Of a DNA stretch of 64,000 nt, positions 13,563-25,285 are shown in pieces; positions within the stretch are counted from its first letter, which is position 1; the number at the start of each line of letters is the position of its first letter. Under the pieces are notes generated by a model that saw nothing but the letters and a program-made list of their open reading frames with translations, was not told the DNA's origin and did no database searches. A program made the translations under genes and the position numbers. This DNA comes from Eulemur rufifrons. Lineage: Eukaryota > Chordata > Mammalia > Primates > Lemuridae. Where the stretch lies: assembly GCF_041146395.1 (NCBI RefSeq), contig NC_091000.1:14088501-14152500 (forward strand), written 5' to 3'.

Positions 13563-13823
13563 ATTTCATTGGGAAATGAACCATGGAAGCATGTTAATTG
13601 GTTCAGAGGACACTCTTTAATGATAGAGTCAGTTCTGATAAAAAAAAAAAAAATGGAAAATATTAATGCAGCATTTAAAATCTAATTCCATTTCAATGCT
13701 TTGGGATTCTTTTTCATTAGGATCTATCTATAGGGAAAGTCTTTAATAAGTCTTTGTCAAGTAAATTCAAAGGGGCCAGATTTTCTACATTTACTTTAGT
13801 AGGTTCGTCTGGTCGGAGTTGTC

Positions 13824-14388
13824 TGTTCTCGGTTCTTGGTGTGCTCTTGGCCGAAGACTGACCAGACACACCAAAGTAAGGCAAGCACAAGGGGAAGTTT
13901 ATTGAGTAAAGTAAGATATGCTTACCACAGACAACGAATGGACCCCTGCCCCCTGTCATAACAAAAGGGCCCCAATTATGGTCTGGGGTCCTGTTTTATA
14001 TTGCTTTGGCTGGGCCCACCTTGTGGTTCAAACATCACCATCGAACCACTTTGATGGACAGTTGGGAGTTATATGACCTGACTTACTGCACATGTGGATC
14101 TCCCATGAGCCTCTCTGAAAGCCCATTGGGGGGGGTGAACCACCATGTAGATTTAAGCTAATGACATTATAATTAGCCTTGGGTTGTTCCGGGTCACCTT
14201 CCAGACCCTATTGTGCCTGTGCTGCTTGGCCTGTGGGCTAAAATCCTCTGCATTCTTTTGTAGTTGGTGAGCTAAGTTCTGATTGGCAGATTGGTAGGGT
14301 GTTCACTCCTCCCCCACGTGTGGCAATTGCTCAGGGTACCTGCCTTTGTCCCAAAGAGGGTTGGAGGTTCCTCACTGTCTACCTAACA
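13824..14388 (-). mobile_element. Solo LTR, family A, antisense
   Basis: The reverse complement matches the LTR at 9735-10268 along its length: TGTTAGGTAGACAGTGAGG start, ACAAAAGAATGCAGAGGA, ACTCCCAACTGT...AAGTGGTTC, a TATAAAA box (plus-strand 13995-14000), an AATAAA (plus-strand 13898-13903), and the AGCACACCAAGAACC end. Relative to the first copy it carries extra sequence in the U3 part. The two copies stand in opposite orientation with about 3.6 kb between them. Confidence 0.75.
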
Positions 14389-14572
14389 GATTGAAAGTAT
14401 TATTATGACATTTAAAAATCAAATTATTTCTATTTCTGTGTACTTTATGTGTTCTAATTTCAAGTCTAAAGAGCCCATCAAAAACTATGAAGAGAGATAA
14501 AACGGCAAATGACTTTACATAATGTTCAGAATAGACACATTGACGATTCTAAATGCATTTTTAGAGACGTCA

Positions 14573-15350
14573 CAAAAGACAGATTAATAAGAGAAAAGCA
14601 TAGAAATTTAATTAATATGAGTTTTATGTGACATGGGAGCCTTCATAAAGAAATAAAAACCCAAGGCCGGGCACGATGGCTCACGCCTGTATCCCAGCAC
14701 TCTGGGAGGCCAAGGTGGGAGGATCACTTGAGGTCAGGAGTTTGAGACCATCCTGAGCTAGAGCAAGACCCATCTCTACTAAAAACAGAAAAATCAGGTG
14801 GGCCTTGTTGCGTGTGCCTGTAGTCCCAGCTACTTGGGAGGCTGAGGCAGGAGGATCGCTTGAGCCCAGGAGTTTGAGGTTGCTGTGAGCTAGGCTGATG
14901 CCAAGACACTCTAGCCCGGGCAACAGAGCAAGACTCTGTCTCAAAAAAAAAAAAAAAAAAAAAAACCCAAAAAAACAAACAAAGAAGTGGTTAAACCTGG
15001 GTGTTTTTATGCTAGGTCTGATGAAGAGTAGAAAGTTGTGAGAAAACATGATAGGACAAAAGCATGTGAGTAAGAGTAGTAAGTTGGGGAAAACTGAGCA
15101 GGCCTCTGTGTTCAGATTCTTCTCGATGTCTCTCTTTCTTTGGAGGTAAGAATATTCTCAGATTGGGGAGGGCACCTCTCACACGTGGGTCTTATTACCT
15201 GCTTCAGAGGGGAGGCAGGGTACAGGTCAAAGAGTCCTTCCTGCCATTTCTCAAATCCCTTCAGTTTGGAAGATTCAATGTGCCGAGATGCCACATTTTG
15301 GGGTGGTGTGTCCTGAACCCCACCAAAGGGGTTGGTCTCAAGAGCACTCC
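14573..15350 (-). mobile_element. ERV1-type (MER4-like) LTR, antisense, copy 2, split by an Alu
   Basis: The plus strand shows the recurring LTR end motif ACAAAAGACAGATTAATAAG at 14573. An Alu interrupts it at 14665-14966, and the LTR then resumes (GTGGTTAAACCTGGGTGTTTTTATGC) to about 15350, where it ends near TTTGGGGTGGTGTGTCCTGAACCCC. It is clearly homologous to 22175-22625. Confidence 0.7.
14665..14966 (+). mobile_element. Alu SINE, sense, inside an LTR
   Basis: A full-length forward Alu starts GGCCGGGCACGATGGCTCACG and ends in a 24-base A-rich tail. The phrases GTTTGAGGTTGCTGTGAGCTAGGCTGATGCC and GAGCAAGACTCTGTCTC are the strepsirrhine form of the right monomer. The sequence AAAAACCCAA flanks both ends (before 14665, and in the tail after 14960), consistent with a short target-site duplication. 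Confidence 0.95.
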
Positions 15351-16329
15351 CCAGTAAACTTTCTGCACCCAAATCTCAGTCTCCAAGACTCGTTTCTAAG
15401 GAAACTGTTGTTTGTCTGCGTCCATGTAAGCTCGTTCGTTCGCAAATATAAAAACTAGTGACTGGCAATGTATCACTACATTGAAACATCTTTCAAAGGA
15501 ATAAGACAAAGGTATTGAACTTGAAAATGATTTTGTAATTGTCTTATAGTATACACATCCATAATATCCTTGCAATTTTACTTTCCATCTAAAACATGTA
15601 TCATGACTAAAAAGGTTCTCATCAACCTGTTACAAACTTAAAACGCACCATTGAGCGAACACCAGGTGCTCTTGTTCCCATGGCCTGACGTGTCGTCTTC
15701 TTCTTTATTGTTCTTCTTCCTCTTGATACTTTCCAGATGTGCAATTAGCTCTGGCATGTGTTCTTTTCCTCCAGGCCAAGTATTTCCAGGTTTCCTTTTA
15801 TATGGTGTCTTATATAAATAAATGTTTAGAGCATATCAATATAAAATTGAGATAATGGAAATATTTACTGTTCCCATGATTTCATCTTTTCAAAGTCAAC
15901 TTTAGCAGCAAACATGATCGGCCTCACAAGGCAGCTGGTCTAGAGACAGATATGTTAAATAAGTAATTTTGATATGTGCCATGAACTAAGGTAATAATAT
16001 AAGATTGTGAAGACTTACAGGGAAAAATAAGGACCTGATGTAGAAAATGACAGGATATTTGAGAAAATATACGTATTTTTCTGGACAAAAGTCAACATTA
16101 ATAAACAATGAGATGTTTCAAATTGTGGGGTAAAAAATATTACGTTATATTTGTCTGTACTGACTGAATTATAATTTCGAAAGAACAGAATTCAGAGTAA
16201 TAAGAAAAAAATTCTAGAGAAGCTTTTTGAATAACCATCCCTTTCTACCTTAAATGTAATAATGTGAGAAGTGGAAACAAACACCAACGCACTGTAGGCT
16301 AGGCTAAGAGTGAGCAGCAGCTCACCATG
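15351..16329. other. Intergenic sequence, nothing recognised
   Basis: A/T-rich sequence without a recognised exon or named repeat. Confidence 0.4.
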
Positions 16330-16903
16330 TGTTAAACCTCAGTACATAGTAAATGCAACCAGAACCTGGACAATGTTAGCACCCTAGAAAGACACACCAC
16401 CACCCATGAAGTATACGCACCAAAAAGAAAAAGAAAATTGAACCTGAATCAGATCAAGGCCCTTAGATCTCATAATGGGTTTTAAAAAATACAGGTGACA
16501 AAGGAAAATGACCCTATGGGGATATAATCAACAAAATCTACAACTGGGGAATTCTATAGAATAAATGACTGGGTTAATTCAACAAATGGCAAGAAAAAAG
16601 AAGGGAGGGGAACTTATAGATTAAAGCAACTTGATACCCATCAAGCAGATGTGATCGGTGGCCCTTGTTTGGATCTTGATATAAACAGACCAAATGTAAA
16701 ACAAACATTTATGAGATTTGAGAAAATTTGCACATTGATCACATATTTGATTATATTAACATTCTTATTTTAAAATTTTAGGGATATTAACAATATTGTG
16801 TTAAAGAAATAACTTGTGATTTAGGAATATATGTTGGAGTATTTCTGGATAAAATGATATGATATCTGGAATTTGCTTTAAAATAATTTAGGAGGTAGGA
16901 AAA
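16330..16903 (+). mobile_element. Old L1 3' end, sense
   Basis: Matches the 3'-UTR pattern of L1M elements: an ACAAAATCTACAACTGGGGAATTCTATAGAATAAATGAC block, GATCTTGATATAAACAGACC, ATGAGATTTGAGAAAATTTG, and AAATGATATGATATCTGGAATTTGC. It ends where a duplicated LTR segment starts at 16904. Confidence 0.7.
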
Positions 16904-17520
16904 GGAGCGGGGAGAGAAATACATAAAACAAGAAAGGAGAGTAGTGATAACCTAAAATAAGTGACTGAGGCAAAGATCTCAATCAGTGGAGGTTTACTAA
17001 GCCAAAGTTTGAGGACATGCCCGGGAAAAACACAAACCACAAACACATCTGTGACTTCTTCCAAAGTGGGATTTGGGAACTCAGTTTTTAAAGGGGACAG
17101 GGCACACAGAAGGGAAAAAGGAGGAGGGGGGTGGGCAGTGAGACAAATATTTACCTTTTATGGTAAATATTGTTTTGTGGAGCCCAGGAAATCTACATTT
17201 TACATAGGATAAGGTGAATGTTGGAAGGGAAAAAGGGAGTGAAGGAAGAATCAATTACTTAGATGTCCCTGGGTAGGTGGAAGAATAATTGATCTTATCT
17301 CTGTTCACACCTGGGAAGATAAACTTGTAGTCAACATCATTAGTGTGGAAGCAAACAGACTTTAGGAGTTAGACTTAGCCTGCAGATCCAAAGTTACAAT
17401 TTGCATATCCTTGTTTATGGAGGCCAGCAAGGAATTTCCTTCTGAATGACCTGTGAGGGTTGTCCCTCATAGATGCCTGAGGCCTTTTACCTTTCCTGGG
17501 GGATCTGACTAATGTATAAT
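16904..17520 (-). mobile_element. Probable ERV LTR, antisense
   Basis: Repeat-like sequence with LTR features in reverse (GGAGGTTTACTAAGCCAAAG, CCTTTTACCTTTCCTGGGGG). Its first 72 bases (16904-16975) are repeated with few changes at 17951-18022, inside the next LTR. The family was not identified and the ends are approximate. Confidence 0.5.
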
Positions 17521-17734
17521 GTTAGCAACAACTGCTCATTTGGAAGGGGCTGTTGCATGACTCAACCTCCAGGCTTTGCCTTCCCTTTTGCAAAAAGAGT
17601 GTGTGGCGGGCGGGGCAGTCCTGAGATTTTTATTTTCCTTAGCAGTGGTCAAATGGTGATAATTGCTGAAGCTGGGTCATGGATATAGAGGGGAGAAAAA
17701 ATAATTTCTGTTCTCAATCCTTATGAGTTCATAA

Positions 17735-18300
17735 CTGAGACAGATTCTTGTTAACAAAAGACAGATTCACAAGAGAATAACAATCATTTTAATTTATGCA
17801 TGCTGGGCTTATCACACAGGCGAGATCTCAATTTGAAAGTATCTCTCAAAATGGTGGTTTAGGGTCCCAGCTTATATAGACTATCGGACAAAGAACAGTA
17901 AGTTTAGAAGTGACAAGACAAAGGAACAAGCAGCTTCAGGCTCCCCGATGGGAGCGGGGAGAGAAATCGATAAAACAAGAAATGAGGGTGGTGACAACCA
18001 AAATAAGTGACTGAGGCAAAGAGCCCACCGTGGGAAGGTAATGAAGTCTGCTCCCAGGTTCCTCTGGCCCTGCTGGAGCCAGTCTCTGAGCTGATAAGCC
18101 AGTGAGAATTTACATCTCTGTCTTTAGGGGAGGCAGAAGCCCACTGCATCTTTTCCCTGAAATTTTTATGGCCATAGGTAAGAAAGGGCAGCTCACACAG
18201 CCCCTTTCTTAACTGCAGCTTTCCAATGGTCTCTAGCTCAAAAATAGTTCTGTCAAAGAGGCTTATTTTGGCGTGAAATATTCTGGTTTCCTTCATATAT
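17735..18300 (-). mobile_element. ERV1-type LTR, antisense, copy 3
   Basis: It has the recurring LTR end motif ACAAAAGACAGATTCACAAG at 17754, an internal AGCTTATATAGACTATC box near 17870, and the opposite end near 18,300 (AGGCTTATTTTGGCGTGAAATATTCTGG). It resembles copies 1, 2 and 4 at both ends but diverges in the middle, so it may be a related subfamily. Confidence 0.6.
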
Positions 18301-18895
18301 ATGGGAGTACATAAGATTATTTTCTTTTCTGCTGCATATAAAATTCCATAATGAGAAAGTTAAAAACTCTACTGTTATCAAAAATAAACTGAAAAGTTTT
18401 ACAGTTATAGTGAATTATATAATTGAAGTTATTTAAAAATGGAACAGTTTTTAGAATCTATGCATCTGAAGAATCTTTTAAGATATCTGAAATGAAGATA
18501 AGCAAACTTTAAATTGTATTCTTTTCTAATGTAAGATGTTACTTATTAAAAACTTGAATTATTACCATAAAGAAAAATAATTGAGAAATTTTAGTTCATC
18601 TTAATTATATATCCTAAGGAGTCTATCAATGATAGTATCAGTGCAAACATGCTATAAATCTACATAAGCCACTTCAAACACACAATGCATCTATGTGACA
18701 GCTTTCCAATCTAAGTTGTGAGACTTGCTCAGAAATGTGCAAGAAATTCTTGAATTTTGTTTCATTTCTGAGTAAATTTGTTATGTAGTATTGTAGCATT
18801 ATATTATAGTTATTATGAAAAGGAATATATTCTAGATACAAAAACAGATGCTGAGTTCTACTCTTCAAATCATACCACTCCAGTGAAATACCAGC
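18301..18895. other. A/T-rich intergenic sequence, nothing recognised
   Basis: Low-complexity A/T-rich DNA without recognisable structure. Confidence 0.4.
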
Positions 18896-19115
18896 AATAA
18901 TGGCTAATAATTATGGAACACTTTCCATATATTGACACTGTGCTGAGCACATCACGTCAGTGGAGTAGTACTATTAGTATTTCTATTTCCTCTCTGGTTG
19001 AGAAACCTACAGATGAGAGGGGTGAAGGAAGTTAGCAGGTCCCAGAAGCACTGGAGTGGGGTTTGAGCCCAGGCTCTCTGACTCCAGATCATGTGCTTTA
19101 TTCATCATTCTAAAA
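18896..19115 (-). repeat. MIR SINE, near full-length, antisense
   Basis: A good MIR match in reverse: ACTGTGCTGAGCAC, then a CTATTTCCTCTCTGG...ACAGATGAG core, then GGGTTTGAGCCCAGGCTCTCTGACTCCAGA. The end region is well preserved for so old an element. Confidence 0.8.
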
Positions 19116-20520
19116 GCTTTCCTTATGATGGGCAATAATTTGGCTTAGTTGAGCTCACTTTTTAGAATGAGTTTCAAAATTGCATAGTTCTACAGATTAA
19201 TACTTGTGTCATGGAATAAATTCACTTATTTATTACTATTTTGCTCTCATCCACCAGCAGAGGGAGTAAAATTTCACCTATGACTGAGTCCAAGTCTCAG
19301 AAATTCAGAGAATGAGAGAATTAGACAGGAGTTTAAATTTTGTACAACAGAGGTTAAGTGAGTTAATGCAATTATATAACTGTCTAGTCGTGGGGCCAGA
19401 TGAACAATTTAAACCTCCTGGCTTCCAGGATGGGCTCATTTTCAAGACCAGTAAGGCAGGTCCTTTCAGAGAATATTCTGTTTCCTTCTAAGCCCAAAGG
19501 GTATTTCAGAAAGCCAAGCTCAGTTTCTCACAAGTAAAGTTATGCTAGTTTAAGATAAATTTTTATCTGGCTATCATGAAATAACTTACGCTACAATTCC
19601 CTAAAACTAACACTAATTTAGCAAATTAATATACTGCACAAACTAAGGATAAATGTTAAGAACAGCAATATTGAGAGATAAAAGAAGACAAAATTTCCCT
19701 TTGGGTCTTTCAGAAATACAATAATACATTTACCTAATAATTAAATTATTATACATTTTTAATTTGAATTAAAATTTACTATGTTAAACATTAAAATGGA
19801 CTGTAAATCGAGGCCAAATTAAATACGTTCATATTTTCATGTAGAATATGAAATATATTTAAGATATGCATTTTTAAATGTATTTTAAATTTATGAATTT
19901 TCTTAAAAATGACTTTCAGTGGTTTTTTTAAATCCCAGATGATGGTTGATTGTTAATATGAACATAGTCCTACTTAGATACCATTAAAAGCAAAGTTGAC
20001 TTTATTCAGTTGAAGAACAATTAACATAATTATTTATTAGTAATTAGTGCCAACGCTAGAGAACCCCTTTAAACTAAAGAGAACTGAATGTTCTTTGATA
20101 ACGATAGAGCTTTTATCTTCTTAATTGAATTAAAATTCTATTTCAGCTATGGGATTCTGATATTTTGTTTGAGGCCTGAAAATGGGCTAGTTTATTAAGT
20201 AATATTAAGTAATACTAAGTAATATTAAGTATTTTATCTGTAGCATTAGGGTACTATTTAAAATTTGGAGGTTCTCCCAAGGTATGGAGCAGAGGGAGGG
20301 AAGAAGAGTTGAGAACTGACTGTTCACAACTGGAGATGAGAAGGGGATATTCACAGATGTCTGCCTGAGAAAATTGAGCCAAGGGACGAGTTCCAGTTAA
20401 AAAAAAAAGAAAAAAAGAAAAACAAAACAAAAACCTGACCCTGAATGTTTCTTGACTATTAGGATTGAGAGACAAAAACTCCAACTTTTCTGTTTTGGGT
20501 TTTTTTGTTTGTTTGGTTTT
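19116..20520. other. A/T-rich intergenic sequence with simple repeats
   Basis: No gene was recognised. It contains a short tandem repeat at 20194-20231 and an A-rich run at 20399-20432, and possibly a decayed MIR near 19330-19440. Confidence 0.4.
20194..20231. repeat. Short tandem repeat, 10-bp unit
   Basis: The unit AAGTAATATT is repeated about 3.5 times with one substitution (AAGTAATACT in the second unit). Confidence 0.85.
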
Positions 20521-20521
20521 G

Positions 20522-20638
20522 TTTTTTTTTTGAGACAGGGTCTTGCTCTGTCGCCTGGGCTAGAGTGCCGTGGCGTCAACATAGCTCACTGTAACCTCCA
20601 AGTCTTGGGCTCAAGCGATCATCCTGCCTCAGCCTCCT
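20522..20638 (-). mobile_element. Truncated Alu, right monomer only, antisense
   Basis: A T tract and TGAGACAGGGTCTTGCTCTG are followed by the reversed right monomer. The match stops at GCCTCAGCCTCCTG near 20638, so only about 117 bp is present. It is either a 5'-truncated insertion or one cut by a later deletion. Confidence 0.85.
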
Positions 20639-21604
20639 GTTTTTCTGTTTTTTCTGCTCATACATGTCTTTTCTCTCCACTTCCTGCTGTACGGTGAGCT
20701 GAGACAGGGGCTGGCACAGGTTCCTTGGGGGCAGGCCTGTCTATAACTCTTAAGTTCCACTTCTTCTGTACCCGAACTGAGAGGACAGACCTGCTTTGTG
20801 TTCATTCTCATTCCCACCTTGTCTTCCTTCTTTTTCTGGTGACCACAGGAATAAGAGCTGCTACTTCAGCCTCCAGGCCCAAGCTGGGTATTCTAATCCA
20901 GAGTTTGATTAGAGAGGTTGGTAGTTATCAGGCGCTGGCTCAAATACGAGTGAATTATACTTAAATTCTCATTCTACTATTTTTTTTTACCTAGACCTGG
21001 TTTGCTTAGTTAGAAAGGCCATGGGAAGCAAAGGTAGGATGCACAGTAAGTCTGTAGCACTTCTGTGTTCCTGGGCCCCAACATCCCCCAATAGCACCAA
21101 AGAGTTGGACCAAGTTCAGAAACTCCAGCGTTACTTTTGCCCTTTTAGTTGAGGCCTGACCCAGGCTTGCCTGAGCATCTTTTTCAGGGTGCTATCTTGG
21201 TTTCTTTTGCCTTTTAAGGTCAAAGACACTTTACCTCTTGCATCCCTTATTATACCACCTGCGCGATATAAAGAGGGGGAAAGAAAAGAAGGCCAGTTCT
21301 CTAATTTCTTCATTTTTCCAGCTAACACCTCCATTCCTCAGGTTTCTCAGATTTCCAGCTATTATCCTTGTTAAGAATGACACTGGGAGTGAATCAAGCC
21401 CCAAACTCTTCCCAGAGAAGAAGCTACGCCCACAGCAGACATCACTAATGCATCCCAGCTCTTCCCGCTGAGCTCAGATGTAGCCTCAGAATCTATCTCG
21501 ACATAGCATTCCGCACAGCCAGCACAAACAAGGGAGGCTTGACACTCAGGGTAACACACATTCACCATTCCTACCTGCCAAAGAGAACCAAGGCTGGACA
21601 CTAG
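20639..21604. other. Intergenic sequence, nothing recognised
   Basis: Unique-looking sequence of moderate GC content. Several short frames occur on both strands but none has recognisable similarity or splice context. Confidence 0.4.
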
Positions 21605-21893
21605 TTAACACATTGACTGCTTTGCGAGTTGTATTTAACTCAGGCTAGTTTTGAGCCAGGGGCCTCGTGAAGCAAAACCTTGCAGTTGGTTCGTGAAAAT
21701 CTTACTTGTTGATGTTTTTATTTTTACAATTAATATTGACAATTTAATTCTTAGAACAGGGATTGAGTTGCATATAAACTGACACACAGAAAACAGTAAA
21801 AAATAACAAATTAGAAAGGATCATTTTGTTTTAATAAAACACTATGGCCCCAGGGAAAATATTTTGTTTTCTAGTGTGGCAGTCAATTGCTAA
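21605..21893. mobile_element. Candidate non-autonomous piggyBac-type (TTAA) MITE
   Basis: The left edge reads TTAACACATTGACTGC (21605-21620). The right edge reads GGCAGTCAATTGCTAA (21878-21893), which reverse-complemented gives TTAGCAATTGACTGCC. The two ends therefore form an imperfect inverted repeat ending in TTAA and a near-TTAA (CTAA). The element is about 281 bp between the TTAA sites and has no coding capacity. TTAA targets and short inverted ends are the signature of piggyBac-class DNA transposons, and recent members are known from mouse lemur. This call is an inference from the ends; no transposase is present. Confidence 0.45.
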
Positions 21894-21949
21894 AGTGGTG
21901 AAGATAGTCTTTACTCAGAAACTGTTGCAATACAAGAAAAGAGACTTCA

Positions 21950-22640
21950 GTACAGAACTGAGCTCTTGGAATGCAACAGGGACAAGTGGAAATTTATCAC
22001 CAAGGAGCAGGATGAGGGGAGGTCAGTGGATGGAAAATTACTCAGAGAAAACACCAAGGGTAGGAGAGTTCTTGCCAAAGGGTGATCAGATAGCAAGAGT
22101 TGGGGATTCTTTTGTAGGGAGGGAAAACTATCTTTTCTTCTACCCTTCAGAGTTCTTGGTTGGGGATTCTGTGACAAAAGACAGAGTAACAAGAGAAAAT
22201 CATACAAATTTATGTAATGTAAGTTTTACACGACATGGGAACCTTCATAAGGAAATGAAGGTCCAAAGAAACGGCTAAACCTTTGTGTTTTCATGCTAGG
22301 TTTAATGAAGAGCAGAGAGTCATGGAAAATGTGACAGGACAAAGAGAATGAGCTAAGTATAGTAAACGGGAGAAACTTAGCGAGGCCTGCTCATTCAGAT
22401 TCCCTTGGGCATCCCTCTGTCTTTGGTGATAAGGCTGTTCCTTTCTTCCTGATATAGGTCGCCTGGTACGGGGAGGGCACCTCTCCCATGAGGGTCTTAT
22501 AATCTGTTTCATGGGAAGGTCAGAAAAATCCTTCTTGTACCTGCTTTTTCACAAATTCCTCCAGCTTGAAATATTCAATATGCCAAGGTGCCCTATTTGG
22601 GGGCATTGTGTCCTGAATCCCATCATTCTCTAAGCTGACC
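21950..22640 (-). mobile_element. ERV1-type (MER4-like) LTR plus leader, antisense, copy 4
   Basis: The plus strand first shows probable retroviral leader/internal sequence (21950-22170), then the LTR end motif GACAAAAGACAGAGTAACAAG at 22178, and LTR up to about 22625 (GCCCTATTTGGGGGCATTGTGTCCTGAATCCC). It is homologous over most of its length to the split copy at 14573-15350. Confidence 0.7.
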
Positions 22641-22670
22641 TAGCAGGATTTTTGATAAAACTGGACTCAG

Positions 22671-23074
<404 letters not shown>

Positions 23075-23189
23075 TTATAGAGTATACACCCTTCACCAGC
23101 TGAGAAATTGTAAATAACTCTAAAGCAATCCATCTGCAGTCCCAAGAATCGTATGCACAATTAGCTGCTTTTGACACCAGGCAATTCTA

Positions 23190-23545
23190 GGCTATTGGAG
23201 CTCAGAACACAATACCTCAAAGTACGGTGCCTTGGCATGCTGAGTATTTTGAGCTGACGGAGACTGAGAAAGCCACAGAAACAAGAGGGTTTCTTTGATC
23301 TTCTCTCTTTTCTCCCAAGCCCCTTTCTTCCCTGAATCAGGTCATAGAAGGTAGAATTCCCTTCCCCTGAAGCAATCCTTAAGACCTAGGAAGGTCACTC
23401 TCTGAGCTCCCTACTCCACTGAAGACCCTCGTGTGACAAGTGTCCTGTCTTGCACCCGGGGGTGGGGAAGGAATGTCATAGAGATACAGAAGAGAATCTG
23501 AACAAACAGGCCTTGCTGAGTTCCCACCAGTTTATTACCATTTCA
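23190..23545 (+). mobile_element. Probable MER4-like ERV LTR fragment, sense
   Basis: AATACCTCAAAGTACGGTGCCTTGGCATGCTGAGTATTTTGAGCTGA resembles the 5' end of MER4-type LTRs in forward orientation. The remainder is diverged and its right limit is uncertain. Confidence 0.45.
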
Positions 23546-23789
23546 TCATGGGGGTGGCAAATCCATTCATTACAAAGTGGTTGATATGTCTCTTAATTTT
23601 TGTTCCTCTTACATTTTTTTTCTTTTAAAATATTTATTAGAAAAAGTGTTTCTTGTCCTACAGATTTTGGTAGAGTCTGGATTTTGCTGATTGCCTCCTG
23701 TGATGTTGTTTAATATGTTTTCTTGTTCTCTGCATTACTTGATAATTTCTAGTTCAATGAGATTCAGGTGTGAGTTTTTAAAAAAGAAG
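23546..23789. other. Intergenic, nothing recognised
   Basis: T-rich sequence between two LTR fragments, with no recognisable element. Confidence 0.35.
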
Positions 23790-24130
23790 GTTACTTCATA
23801 GGCGGCGGTGTGTACTGTTGGTAAGGAAGACCCCCATCTATTACCTGGCTTCTGCAATCATGTTTACCAATTGCATCAGCCACCTGAGACCCACCCCTTG
23901 GAAGACCCTCATCAACCTAATACTAACCTATTACCTGGCTTCTGTGATTGCATCAGCCACCTGAGACCCCACCCCTTGGACCATCCCAACCTAATAAAAG
24001 TGGAAAAAAACAGGTAGACGGGGCTCAGAATTTGGTGGCGAGACCCCTCTGAGCCCGCTGGCGAATAAACCTTGATTCTCCGACTCTCCGTGTGCCACCT
24101 GGTTTGTCCTCGGAACCACCCGCTGTTACA
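23790..24130 (+). mobile_element. ERV LTR with tandemly duplicated U3 segment, sense
   Basis: The 3' half is a clear LTR R/U5 region: GGTGGCGAGACCCCTCTGAG, an AATAAA at 24065-24070, and the end near GGAACCACCCGCTGTTACAC. The 5' half has an imperfect tandem duplication with a 90-bp period (units starting CTATTACCTGGCTTCTG at 23838 and 23928). Such repeats in the LTR U3 often mark enhancer duplication. A short open frame across it (23808-24017) simply reads the duplication twice and is not a gene. Confidence 0.7.
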
Positions 24131-24309
24131 CTTGCTGTCGCACTTTCATCTAGTTGTCCCTTTTGATGTTAGCAGCTGCACAGCTGCATGGTCAGCCCTT
24201 TGGACAAGAAATGCTGTATTCATCACTTTACTCGTACTACCTAGCACAGTTTTTGGAAATCAAGGTGTCTAATACTTCCTAAATTCTTAGTGAATTCCGG
24301 AGCTCCTGG

Positions 24310-24450
24310 TTCAGTTTCACGTCTTCCACTTACTCTAGCAGATCATTGACAAGATACTTTACGTTTAATGAATCTCATTTTCATGGTTTGTAAAATGAGG
24401 GGACTGGCCTGAACAAGGCCACTAAGTTCCCTTCAGTGATTCGATGACAT
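24310..24450 (+). repeat. Possible MIR remnant, sense
   Basis: TCATTTTCATGGTTTGTAAAATGAGGGGACTGG resembles the MIR 'cctcatctgtaaaatgggg' core; the flanks are weak. Confidence 0.45.
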
Positions 24451-24672
24451 GGTCATGCACAGGTCAGGTTGTCTTCTCCACCTAGAGCTTGCAAGAAACA
24501 AAGGATTCCATCAAATGCGTGTATAACGACCAAGTAATAATGTTTTCTGGGAAAAAAAATTTTTTTACACAAAAATATTTGTTAAATAGTGCAACAAATC
24601 TCCATTTGAAATAGAATACAGCTTGTTGGTTGCATATATCAAGATGGAGTAAACAATGTTCAATTAAGTTCA

Positions 24673-25093
<421 letters not shown>

Positions 25094-25236
25094 ACAGGCC
25101 TATTGTCCATAAACAGGTACATATCCAAAGTAATTATCAAACTACTCTCCATCCTTAACCAACTTTTATTTAATTCCCAAGAAATGACAGGACAAACTGA
25201 ACACCTTGAAAATAATAACAAGAAGTCATCTTCATC

Positions 25237-25283
25237 TTTATATATATATACACACATATATGAAAATATATACATATATAACT
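25237..25283. repeat. A/T-rich dinucleotide microsatellite
   Basis: A mixed (TA)n/(CA)n tract. A related TA-rich stretch lies at 24699-24740, just left of the neighbouring Alu. Confidence 0.8.
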
Positions 25284-25285
25284 TT

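Noticed and set aside
23808..24017. 69-residue frame with an internal repeat
   Set aside because: It reads the tandem duplication of an LTR twice; no start context or protein similarity.
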